Below are positions 27,156-34,889 of a stretch of 64,000 nt of DNA, in pieces. The position numbers and the translations under genes are program-made. Position 1 is the stretch's first letter. Every line of letters starts with the position of its first letter. A model generated the notes under the pieces. It was given only the letters and a program-made list of their open reading frames with translations. It was not told where the DNA came from and did not search any database. Origin of the DNA: JBCCFC01 sp965213595. Lineage in GTDB: Bacteria > Chloroflexota > Anaerolineae > Caldilineales > Caldilineaceae. The DNA is taken from contig CBDBZO010000006.1 in NCBI GenBank assembly GCA_965213595.1, forward strand, positions 124,001 to 188,000. Reading direction: 5' to 3'.

Positions 27156-27911
27156 ATGAACTTGTTTCGACGCTGGCGCAGGGCGACCGTTGGGGCAGCG
27201 GCCCTGACCCTTGGCCTGTTGCTCCTCGCCGCGCCTGCATGGGTAACGCAGAGCGAGGTCGCTCGCGCGCAAACGGTGCCGCCGCCAACGGCCGACACCA
27301 CACCAACCGATGAAGGCGAAACCTTGCCCACCGCCACGCGACCCGGCGAGACCTTGCCCGCCACGGCGACCGCGACCCAGACGCCGACGCCAACGTCTAC
27401 GCCAACCGACCCCGTTACGCCGACGCCCCAACCCACCTCGCCGCTGCCCACGCCGACGCCGCAAGTCACCGCCACGTCAACGGCTACCGCTCGGCCCCAG
27501 CCAACCGCCACGCCAACGCCGGTACTTTTGCCCTCTATCCCCGTGACCTTTAACCGCAGCGGAGTGCGGGCGGGTGAGCTGCTCATCGCGGCGCTCGATT
27601 TGTCGATGCTGCCCGAGGAAGTCGTCGATGTGGTGATTACCGTTCCTTTCTACACCACCTTTGATGCGGGGGCTAGTTCAGCGGGTTGGCGCTGTGAGAA
27701 CAGCAGCGCACCCGGCACGCCCTGTCTGCTGCCGGTGAAGGATGAGCTCGTGGCTGCGGCGATTCCCCAAGCGGTCACGCTCTTTGGGCTGGATGTCGAT
27801 GACGTGCTGCCCTCCTTCGCCACGGAGATTACCGTGGTGATTGCCACGCTGGACGCAGACCGACGGGTAGTCTTCATCCAGCGCTTTAGCATCCCGGTAA
27901 TCAGCGACTAA
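27156..27911 (+). CDS. Exported protein with Thr/Pro-rich linker and C-terminal beta domain
   Basis: A 251-residue protein with a signal peptide: basic MNLFRRWRR, hydrophobic core to about residue 30, cleavage likely after ARAQ. A linker of about 85 residues is almost only T, P, A and S. The C-terminal domain (about 130-251, starting PVTFNRSGVRAGELL) is beta-rich and holds two cysteines (WRCENSS, TPCLLP) that could form a disulphide. Its fold resembles anchoring or cohesin-like sandwich domains, but I cannot assign it. It ends FSIPVISD and so lacks the YLPLV tail of its neighbours. A broken paralogue lies at 45383-45661. Confidence 0.75.
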   Translation: MNLFRRWRRATVGAAALTLGLLLLAAPAWVTQSEVARAQTVPPPTADTTPTDEGETLPTATRPGETLPATATATQTPTPTSTPTDPVTPTPQPTSPLPTPTPQVTATSTATARPQPTATPTPVLLPSIPVTFNRSGVRAGELLIAALDLSMLPEEVVDVVITVPFYTTFDAGASSAGWRCENSSAPGTPCLLPVKDELVAAAIPQAVTLFGLDVDDVLPSFATEITVVIATLDADRRVVFIQRFSIPVISD

Positions 27912-28102
27912 GGGCTGATTTAGCGTTCCCCGCCAAAGTACGGCGGGGACGCGCCTTGCGCCAGCAAGCCGCTCGTATCACGTTCGACCGCCCCTCTCCA
28001 GTTGCTGGGGCGTCGTGTTCTCCGAGCAAGGAGAGAGAGAGACGGGACGGCTTGCGAGAGACAACACCAACCCAATTAGAGCCATAAAGAGAATGTGTGC
28101 TG

Positions 28103-28954
28103 ATGAGTAGATGGGATGAAAAGCTTGAAAGGCTCCAGGTGGGCGTTGAGTCAACGGAGCGGCGCGTGGAGGGCTTGCGTTGGCAGGTGACGGACTTTCA
28201 GGTTGAAGAGGCGGCGGCCCCAGGTCGTCACCATGTGTTTGTCACGCTGCTGGACGAAAGGGGGGCGCGTCTGGACGGGGAAACGGTGCGCTTTTGGTGG
28301 TCAACCGGTGAGCAGTTACACGTGGCCGACAAACCCCACGACGAGCCCTCGCTCAACTTCCCCATGTTCCGGCCACGACCCGCCTACGCTTGCCAGGTGC
28401 TGGGCAAGTATCCGTCCGATATCTGTTACGGCTTGGGACTGGGCAACTTGGCCGGCAGCGACGATTTCGCCAACGTCTGCTATTACATCGTCTACCAGCT
28501 CAACGCCATCACGGAGGAAGCGCCCGCGCAGCCGGAGGCGCCCGTTCTGGTCGCGCCCGCCCCCCTCGACCCGTACGCCCGCGAGATCTTTGCGCGTCTG
28601 CTGGACGCGGAGGCGGGGGACCAGACGCGTCTGGGCAAGGTGCTGGTGGCGGCCACGGTGTTGACGCGCGTGGCGGACCCGCGCTGGCTGAACACGGTGC
28701 TTGAGGTAATTCGGCAGCCCAATCAGTTTGAGACGGTCAAAGCGGGGTTGACCCAGCCAGCTAGCAAAGAGGCGCTCTACGTGGTGGACTTGGTTCTGTC
28801 CAACCCCCAACTCGTGCTCGAGCTCACCGGTTCCCCAACCAACTTCCACGCTGACTACGCCGAGCCTGACTGGGCACCCGTACTCGTGCACTTGGCAACC
28901 ACGCCCGGACGCACCAGCCAACAGCTCTTTTACCGCGAGCCGCTTCCCAAATAA
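28103..28954 (+). CDS. SleB-like cell-wall hydrolase domain protein (tentative)
   Basis: The start is ATG 28103 (GTG at 28097 is an alternative). The 283-residue product has an N-terminal beta-rich half (VFVTLLDERGARLDGETVRF) and, from about residue 165, a pattern recalling SleB/CwlJ hydrolases: LGKVLVAATVLTRVADPRW, NTVLEVIRQPNQF, then a late LFYREP. The usual catalytic glutamate near the start of that domain is not obvious, so activity is doubtful; LLDAEAGDQTRLG holds the only candidate. No signal peptide is seen. An IS701-like element begins 9 bp after the stop. Confidence 0.45.
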   Translation: MSRWDEKLERLQVGVESTERRVEGLRWQVTDFQVEEAAAPGRHHVFVTLLDERGARLDGETVRFWWSTGEQLHVADKPHDEPSLNFPMFRPRPAYACQVLGKYPSDICYGLGLGNLAGSDDFANVCYYIVYQLNAITEEAPAQPEAPVLVAPAPLDPYAREIFARLLDAEAGDQTRLGKVLVAATVLTRVADPRWLNTVLEVIRQPNQFETVKAGLTQPASKEALYVVDLVLSNPQLVLELTGSPTNFHADYAEPDWAPVLVHLATTPGRTSQQLFYREPLPK

Positions 28955-28962
28955 CGATTATA

Positions 28963-30534
28963 CTCGATAGTTGTGAAATGAAGGCCAAAGAGCTTTGACA
29001 AAAACTGAAAAGCGTATCTGAATAGATTGCATCAGTAAAAATAGCCGCAAAGGAAGATCAAGATGCAATTGCCGATCGTAAAAGTTGCGCCGCTGGTCAA
29101 AGAACACAGCGAGAGATTTCGCAAAGTTTTTGCGAACCGCAAACAATTTCGCCATTTCGAGAACTACGAGAACTATCTGACAGGCTTGATGGTACTCGAC
29201 AACAAAAGTATGGCAAACATAGCGCGTTGCATTCTTGACAGTGCCGATAAGACGAATGTATCTCGCTATCTGAGCGAATCACCGTGGCGCTATGAGCGAC
29301 TCAATGAGGAACGGGTGAGTTATATGAAGTCGCAGACGGCCTCAGCCCAAAGGCCATCTTCAGAGTCGGTGCTGGCCATAGACGATACACTCTGTGAGCA
29401 TGTGGGCAGCCTGTTTAACTATGTAGACAATCACTACAACCATAGCAATGGGCAATACCCGTTGGCTCATAACCTGGTCACAAGCCACTACGTGAGCGGA
29501 GCCGTCCGCTATCCGGTGGATGCTGATCTCTATAGAAGGTATGAAGAGTTCACCAACTGGGAGAGATTCGTTGAGAAATACTTTCCAGTCACCGAGATTC
29601 CCAGAAAAGAGAAAGAGCAAGCCGCCTTGCATAAACGGGTTGACGAACAGCTGCTGACCGACCCGGCGTTTCGAGAATTACACGGGGCGTTTAAGACCAA
29701 GATAACCATCGCCAGCGAACTCGTTGAAAAAGCGGTGGACCGAGCGCTTTCCTTCGACTGGGTTCTCTTTAATGGCTGGTATTTGGCCCCTGATTTCCTC
29801 GCCACACTTGAGCGCTTGAAGAAGAACTGGGTCAGCATCCTGAAGCATAATCGCAAGCTGGAAACAAATAGCATTCGTCTACGAGACAAAGAGGGCAAAC
29901 AGATTTTATTTGACAAGCCGCATATCAAAGTCAATGAACTTGTCCCGTTGATTCCGCACAATGCCTATCAACCCATCACCATTGATGGCCGCACATACTA
30001 TACATTTACCCTGACCGTGCGTATTCCTTCCATCGGCAAGGTACGCATCGTCGTGAGTTTTGACAATCCTGACTTACAAGGCAACTATGTCGTTTTGGTC
30101 ACCAATCGTGCTGATTGCAATGCCAAACGCATTCTCTCGACTTACCTGCTTCGTTGGCCTCGCCCAGTGGGCACCCGGACTTTTTATCAGGATGGCAAGC
30201 AACTGCTTGGCCTTGACGAATATTGCATGCAAACTGCCCAAGCCTTTCAAAAACATTGGTCTCTGGTGTTCGTGGCGTATTCTCTCTTGCACCTCGACTG
30301 TTTGCAGCCTTCATTGACAAAAAAACAGCGCTCGCCCAACAAATCCATTGGAGAGGCTTCCCGACAGCAGACTCAGTCCTTGATTCAAGACCTTATTCTT
30401 ACTGCACATCATGCTTTGAATGACGGCCAGGCGATTGCTCATGTTTTCAACAATCTTTTCACCAAACAGAAGCTTGCTCTTGCTTGACTTCATCTTTGTC
30501 AAATCTTCGCCCTGCTCAAAATACAACTATCGAG
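28963..30534. mobile_element. IS701-like insertion sequence
   Basis: Terminal inverted repeats begin CTCGATAGTTGT (28963-28974) and end ACAACTATCGAG (30523-30534); similarity continues inward with a TTTGACAAA block in both arms. Length is about 1.57 kb with one transposase gene. A clear target duplication is not visible; GATT occurs near both ends but at unequal offsets. Confidence 0.75.
29063..30487 (+). CDS. DDE transposase, IS701-like, probably inactive
   Basis: A 474-residue transposase with family segments: NYLTGLMVLDNKSMANIA near the N-terminus, the first acid in SVLAIDDTLCEHVG, FNGWYLAPDFLATLE, and FYQDGKQLLGLDEY near the C-terminus. Two catalytic positions look altered: the second acid of the usual LFDxWY reads N (LFNGWY), and the region that normally carries the catalytic glutamate before FYxD reads RWPRPVGTRTFYQD. 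It is therefore a full-length but probably dead enzyme. Start ATG 29063. Confidence 0.8.
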   Translation: MQLPIVKVAPLVKEHSERFRKVFANRKQFRHFENYENYLTGLMVLDNKSMANIARCILDSADKTNVSRYLSESPWRYERLNEERVSYMKSQTASAQRPSSESVLAIDDTLCEHVGSLFNYVDNHYNHSNGQYPLAHNLVTSHYVSGAVRYPVDADLYRRYEEFTNWERFVEKYFPVTEIPRKEKEQAALHKRVDEQLLTDPAFRELHGAFKTKITIASELVEKAVDRALSFDWVLFNGWYLAPDFLATLERLKKNWVSILKHNRKLETNSIRLRDKEGKQILFDKPHIKVNELVPLIPHNAYQPITIDGRTYYTFTLTVRIPSIGKVRIVVSFDNPDLQGNYVVLVTNRADCNAKRILSTYLLRWPRPVGTRTFYQDGKQLLGLDEYCMQTAQAFQKHWSLVFVAYSLLHLDCLQPSLTKKQRSPNKSIGEASRQQTQSLIQDLILTAHHALNDGQAIAHVFNNLFTKQKLALA

Positions 30535-30633
30535 GATTGTATTGATCTCCGTTACCACCAGCCGTTTTTTTTGGTCTGCAAACCCGACTTACCCGAAGCA
30601 CGCTCGGAGGCGCTAACGCTTTGGGACTTTCTA

Positions 30634-31858
30634 GTAGACTAGCAGACATCAAATGACGGATAGAGTTTGTGGAGTTTGATGCGTGCATCCTCCACAGAGA
30701 AGCGCCAGAGCGCCTTTGTTTCAGCAGCGTTGCGCGGTGTTTCCCAGGCGGCGACTCGCTCAACAAGTGCTTTCTGGTCAGGGATGCGCGCCTTGAGGGA
30801 CTGACGCTGCAAGACGCTGAACTCAATTTCAGCCATGTTGAGCCAACTGCCGTGTTTGGGTGTATAGTGAATTTCGAGCTTTTCGATGAGGCGCCGCGCT
30901 TCTTCGGGCGGGAAGGCTTCGTAAAGCGAGGCAAGCTTATGGGTATTCAAGTTGTCCATGACCAGCACGATGCGCTCCGCCTGGGGGAAATGGACGTCGA
31001 CCAGGTCGCGCATACAGTGCGCAAAGTCCACTTTGGTGCGGCGGTCGGTTACCTTGACGTGTCGCCAGCCCTCAAGCGGGGCGAAGAAGAGAAAGAGATT
31101 GCTCGTGCCGTTGCGCTCGTACTCATAATCGTACTTGGCCACCTCTCCCGCTCTAGCGGGTAAGGGCAGACGGGTCTCTTTGGTCAGTTGCTTGCTCGTT
31201 TCATCAAAGCAGACCAGCGGGCGCTGCGGGTCATGTGGTCGATGGTAGACCTCCAGCACATCTTCCATGGCACAGACGAAATCCGCGTTTTGCTCTGGCG
31301 GGATGCACCATTGTTCGTTCAGCCAGGGTTTGATCTCGTTTTTTTTAACGTCTGGCGCACAGTCTCGCCCGAAATGGTCTCGACCACTTCGAGTTCAATC
31401 AGCTTGTCTGCCAGCATCTGTAGCGTCCACGAGTCGCGACCATCTGGCGGTGCGCTACACGCTATCTGCACCAGTCGCGCTTCGCCTTCGCCATCCAGCA
31501 CCTTGCTCCGCGTTTGGCGTGGATGCTTGTGGTTGATGGCCGCGTCAATGCCCTGTTCTACACACTTCTCCCGCGTGCGCTCGACCGTGCGTCTGGAGGT
31601 CTGCAAGGCGTTGATAATCTCTGCATCCTTGCTGCCGCCGCCCGCCTGCGCCTCATCGGCCATCAGCAGAATTCGTGCCCGTTTCAAGCGCCCGGCATTG
31701 CCGGTTCCTTTATTAACCAACGCCGTCAGACGGTCTCGTTCGGCGTTCTCTAATCGCACTCTGTATAGTTTGGCTGGCATCGCTTCCTCCTGAATCTATG
31801 CTTTCAGGTAAGCTTGCCTCTCTTTTGACTATCCGTCAATATCTTGCTGATGAACTAC
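30634..31858. mobile_element. IS630-family insertion sequence
   Basis: A 1,225-bp element flanked by TA dinucleotides (30632-30633 and 31859-31860), the usual IS630 target duplication. Imperfect terminal inverted repeats begin GTAG and share TGACGGATAG as their inner block. It carries one transposase in two overlapping frames. Confidence 0.85.
30639..31780 (-). CDS. IS630-family transposase, expressed by -1 frameshift
   Basis: Frame 1 (31780 down to 31319) encodes the helix-turn-helix half, including ALQTSRRTVERTREKCVEQG. Frame 2 (to 30639) encodes the catalytic half: CFDETSKQL, VLVMDNLNTH and YTPKHGSWLNMAEIEF supply the D, D, E residues. At 31339-31346 the coding strand reads a run of eight As after GTT; slipping back one base joins LKK to NEIKPWLNEQWCIPPEQ, which is the expected IS630 sequence. 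All catalytic residues are present, so the element may be active. Confidence 0.88.
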
Positions 31859-32131
31859 TAGAGGACGTTGGCATACTCCCCTTCCGTCGATGGACGCCTC
31901 CTGTCACTGGTAACACGCTGACTCCTGCCCATTAAGCGCCCTCAGCAGCCTCTCTTCTTTCCCCTTCCCTCTCCCCTCTCCCTCACGTATAGTCGACCTA
32001 CCCCTTCTCGCTCTTTGACACCCCACATCCAACAGACAATTGACCGAAGAACTTCGTGTGATGAGGAGACATCCTCCCTTTACTATCTTGCAACCGCTTT
32101 TTCGCTTGCTTTAGAGAATCAAGGAGAAGCT

Positions 32132-32569
32132 ATGTCAACCCACTGTCAGATTGGCTTCTATGAAGCCAGGGAACCCAATCTTAACCGACCCAGAGTGCTG
32201 CTGTATCGACACGCCTATGGCTACCCCGGTGGGCTGGAAGGCGTGCTCGCCACGGTCGTGCCCATCCTCGAAAACTTTGACAACGTGCGCGGCTTGCGAG
32301 ACATCGAGTACGCCTCGGCCTGGCTGGTCAAGCAGCTCAAGGACGGCTACCTCAACATCGGTATCTGCTGGGGCCTCCGCTATGACATCCAGTTCTACTA
32401 CGCCATCTACCCAGACCGCCTGGACGTGTATGGTGCACAGGGCTGGGATGAAGCGGTAGAAGAAGCTACCCACCAGCTCAACCTCAATCTCTGGCCCAAG
32501 CTGGAGAGCGTCACCTTCCACGAAGAGCATCCGTGGAACACCAAACTTGCGCCCACTTTGCCCACGTGA
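32132..32569 (+). CDS. Hypothetical protein, first gene of duplicated module (intact copy)
   Basis: The ATG at 32132 follows AAGGAGA; the 145-residue protein begins STHCQIGFYEA and contains LYRHAYGYPGG, DIEYASAWLVKQL and QFYYAIYPDRLDVY. I recall a scattered family of unknown function with this kind of start (STHCQIGFYE, YRHxDGYP), seen in bacteria and phages, but no activity is known to me. Aromatic-rich, soluble, no signal. It is followed by two small genes with the same order as the decayed copy at 21.6-22.7 kb. Confidence 0.7.
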   Translation: MSTHCQIGFYEAREPNLNRPRVLLYRHAYGYPGGLEGVLATVVPILENFDNVRGLRDIEYASAWLVKQLKDGYLNIGICWGLRYDIQFYYAIYPDRLDVYGAQGWDEAVEEATHQLNLNLWPKLESVTFHEEHPWNTKLAPTLPT

Positions 32570-32592
32570 CCCCACAACATAAAGGAGAACCC

Positions 32593-32952
32593 ATGAATGT
32601 CGTGATTGAAGTCAACGGCGAGGACGTTGACACCATCGACTACTTTGAGCTGACGCTGCCGCAACTGGTAGCGACCGTCCAACACCATGCCCAACAGACA
32701 AAGCGACCCATCCGTGACGTCACCATCCACTTTGACGATGAATACAATCCCTCCAAGGAAGAGATGCTGATTCTCTTTGAAATCAACGGACGCCGGGTCG
32801 GCTGGATGGAGTACGCCAGCGTGAGCCTCTACGAAGTGCTGCACAAAGCCAGTCGCCTCGCTGCCGAACAAAGAATCTGGCTCAGCGTGGTGACCATCCG
32901 CTTCGTGCCCGAAGACGAAATGGAAACCACAAGCGAAGGAGACCCGACATGA
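32593..32952 (+). CDS. Hypothetical protein, second gene of duplicated module (intact copy)
   Basis: A 119-residue protein of unknown function, paralogue of 22054-22410. AAAGGAG precedes the ATG. Two related halves can be seen: VVIEVNGEDVDTIDYFELTL and LILFEINGRRVGWMEYASVSL, each a strand pair followed by a helix, so an internal duplication is likely. The third gene (VLDGPLVTLQEVVATARRIA) has a similar strand-helix pattern, so genes two and three may share a fold. It overlaps the third gene by 4 bp. Confidence 0.72.
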   Translation: MNVVIEVNGEDVDTIDYFELTLPQLVATVQHHAQQTKRPIRDVTIHFDDEYNPSKEEMLILFEINGRRVGWMEYASVSLYEVLHKASRLAAEQRIWLSVVTIRFVPEDEMETTSEGDPT

Positions 32953-33290
32953 TTCAGTACATCTTTGAAGCCGACGGCTCAGACCTGGCCGTGCTCGACG
33001 GGCCACTGGTGACTCTACAGGAAGTGGTCGCCACAGCGCGTAGGATCGCCGAGAGCGAGCGTGTGCCGCTGTCAGAGGTCTCCATCCGCTTGGTCGAATT
33101 TGAAGACGGTGACGAGCCACTGACAGCCTCTAGCTGGCTGGAGCCAATCGTTACACCACCCGACATCGAGCAGCTGCTCGCCTGGGAACGCGCCGGTGGC
33201 TGCCAAGCTACCGATGGCTGTGGGGTTGAGCTGGACGGCACGTGCATCCACGGACATCCGTCCTGGGCGTTGGTGATGGGGTTAGTTTAA
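32949..33290 (+). CDS. Hypothetical protein, third gene of duplicated module (intact copy)
   Basis: A 113-residue protein starting IQYIFEADGSDLAVLDGPLV, related in pattern to gene two. The C-terminal half contains PDIEQLLAWERAGGC and GVELDGTCIHGHPSWALVMG with two or three cysteines and histidines that might bind a metal; that is speculation. The ATG overlaps the previous stop. A strong terminator follows 30 bp after the stop, so the three genes form a closed operon. Confidence 0.7.
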   Translation: MIQYIFEADGSDLAVLDGPLVTLQEVVATARRIAESERVPLSEVSIRLVEFEDGDEPLTASSWLEPIVTPPDIEQLLAWERAGGCQATDGCGVELDGTCIHGHPSWALVMGLV

Positions 33291-33320
33291 CCAGAGACAA
33301 AGAGCAAGAAAAAAGGGGCC

Positions 33321-33352
33321 GGGAACAGTGTCTTGTCGCTGTTCCCGTTTTT
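33321..33352 (+). terminator. Rho-independent terminator of three-gene module
   Basis: Stem GGGAACAG/CTGTTCCC with a 10-base loop, followed by GTTTTT. The decayed copy has a worn version at about 22775-22812. Confidence 0.85.
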
Positions 33353-33424
33353 CGTATGGAGCCACGGGTTGTATGGTATCCTTATTGTCCAGCAGAGGGA
33401 GGGGAAGCCTCAGTGACGAACAGG

Positions 33425-33433
33425 TGGTATAAT
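33425..33433 (+). promoter_or_regulatory. Extended -10 promoter of toxin-antitoxin pair
   Basis: TGGTATAAT gives a TGn extended -10 with consensus TATAAT (33428-33433), 19 bp before the antitoxin ATG. No good -35 is needed for this type. Confidence 0.55.
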
Positions 33434-33452
33434 GGCAGCAAGGAGGAAAATC

Positions 33453-33755
33453 ATGTCAGAACTACTGCAAGTCCCCGTTGACGATTACACGTTCAAGCTG
33501 TTTCGACAGCAGGCTCAGGCCGCTGGCTTGAGCGTGGCCGACTATCTGCGCAGTTTGGCCGAGCAACAAGGCAAACGACGGTTTGTCGATACCTATCCGG
33601 CTGAACTGTCGCCAGAGGAAGAAAAGGAGCTGGACGCGCGACTCACCCGCTTACGCGAAGAGCAGGCAGCGGGCAGCACGAGGCCGGGCGCGATCGGGGT
33701 TCATTCGGTGGCGGAGATGAAGCGCCTGTTTGAATCCGGCGCAGACAATATCTAA
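33453..33755 (+). CDS. Antitoxin-like protein with ribbon-helix-helix-type N-terminus
   Basis: The ATG at 33453 follows AAGGAGG. The 100-residue product begins with a strand and two helices (LLQVPVDDYTFKLFRQQAQAAGLSVADYLRSLAEQQ), like CopG/ParD-type antitoxins, and has a charged C-terminal tail that would wrap the toxin. The downstream gene, 12 bp away, is RelE/ParE-like, and antitoxin-first order is the usual one. Confidence 0.68.
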   Translation: MSELLQVPVDDYTFKLFRQQAQAAGLSVADYLRSLAEQQGKRRFVDTYPAELSPEEEKELDARLTRLREEQAAGSTRPGAIGVHSVAEMKRLFESGADNI

Positions 33756-33767
33756 ACTGAAACCGCC

Positions 33768-34034
33768 GTGAAAACGATTACCTGGGCCCCAGAATTCTAT
33801 CGCCAATACAGGCAGCGGGTGGCGCGGAACGAAAAGCTAAAAGTCGATTTTTGGGATGCCGTTGCCGTGTTCGAGGTGGACAGAGCCGCCGTATTCGACC
33901 ATGAGCTAGAAGCCTCGATGGTCGGCAAGCGGGCGTTCAGCGTCGCCGCTGACTGCCGGGTCGTTTATGTTGAGAACGAGGAAGAGATTGTGTTTCTGGA
34001 GGTCGGTCGACACATCCAGGTTTACAGGCGTTAG
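33768..34034 (+). CDS. RelE/ParE-superfamily toxin-like protein
   Basis: An 88-residue protein starting with GTG. It has the compact RelE pattern: first strand (TITWAPEFYRQYRQRV), a helix, then strands GKRAFSVAADCRVVY and EIVFLEVGRHIQVYRR, where the final G-x-H-x-x-Y segment is typical of YafQ/YoeB/ParE-type toxins. Target (mRNA or gyrase) cannot be decided from sequence. Confidence 0.75.
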   Translation: MKTITWAPEFYRQYRQRVARNEKLKVDFWDAVAVFEVDRAAVFDHELEASMVGKRAFSVAADCRVVYVENEEEIVFLEVGRHIQVYRR

Positions 34035-34049
34035 ACGAAGTGACAAGTA

Positions 34050-34224
34050 AGGACCGTTTCATCACATTGATGAGCATTAGCACCACCACCACAAAGGATA
34101 AACAGCGATTGTGTGTAAAGTCTTTCTTGCTTTTGCGATGATGGTGCAAAAAGGCTTCTGAGGCCAACCGCCCGCGCAGATGATTGAGTAGACCGACATA
34201 GCTTGTTGCCACTTCGGGACTCAT
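34050..34224 (-). pseudogene. IS4-type transposase N-terminal fragment
   Basis: The minus strand encodes AFLHHHRKSKKDFTHNRCLS followed by a hydrophobic stretch, which matches the start of many IS4-family transposases (FLxxHRKSPKDFTRxRKLPF, LLNLLK). The frame stops soon after, and the rest of the gene is absent. Confidence 0.6.
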
Positions 34225-34249
34225 TTTGTGCCTCCCGTCCACATAACCC

Positions 34250-34522
34250 TTAACTTAATGACATTGACAGTGTAGTCAGATGTAAGCACAAGAGCCGGTA
34301 AGTTTTTGGGCGTCCCCGACGTTTAGGAGGCACGTAAGCAATGGGCACGTAGAAAGTCAAGAGTTCGTGAACAGGCCACAGATGGTCAGTGAGACCGGTG
34401 GCGGTGGCAGGTGACTGCAAGACGAAGCGCTGGCGACCGCAGGCATCGACCACAAGGGATTGGCGTGGTGAGTGATTCAGGGTGCAGAAGTTGGAAAGAC
34501 GGATCTGCAAGTACATGGCCAC
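34250..34522 (-). pseudogene. Transposase C-terminal remnant
   Basis: The minus strand encodes RTPAMA-like text (LQSPATATGLTDHLWPVHEL) followed by YVPPKRRGRPK, the common end of transposases in which a helical LTDHxWxVxELL segment and a basic tail close the protein. Nothing upstream completes it, so it is a remnant of a separate element from the IS4 fragment beside it. Confidence 0.5.
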
Positions 34523-34796
34523 TTCGAGCGAGGGCTAGGCGCGGGTGAGCGAGCGGGTGCAGCGGGTATAGTGACCCCTTGTCAAGACGATGGAGTCGTG
34601 AAAGCAAGGTGGAAATCCCTAAACTACGTCGGCGTAAATAAGTCGCTGATTACACGCTTCGATAGGAGCCAGGAAAGTCGCGGGCCGCGCGGGGAACGGT
34701 GGTTTCACCCACTAATTGAACAGGTCAACCTTATCAAAATTTACGTCGTTGGTATAGCCAATTTCGTCTTAAAAGCGGGTGCTAGAGATCACAAGC

Positions 34797-34836
34797 CGCC
34801 ACGTTTTGTCGAGAAAGAAAAACGTGGCGGCTTGAA
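34797..34836. terminator. Long hairpin, possible bidirectional terminator
   Basis: AAGCCGCCACGTTTT pairs with AAAAACGTGGCGGCTT around a short loop; the A/T ends of the stem could give a T-run on either strand. A third copy of AACGTGGCGGCTT lies at 34879-34891 and forms the stop-codon region of the next gene. Confidence 0.6.
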
Positions 34837-34889
34837 AGAGAGCGGTGCCAAGCGAGGTGCGCGTGTCTATGAAAGGGAAACGTGGCGGC

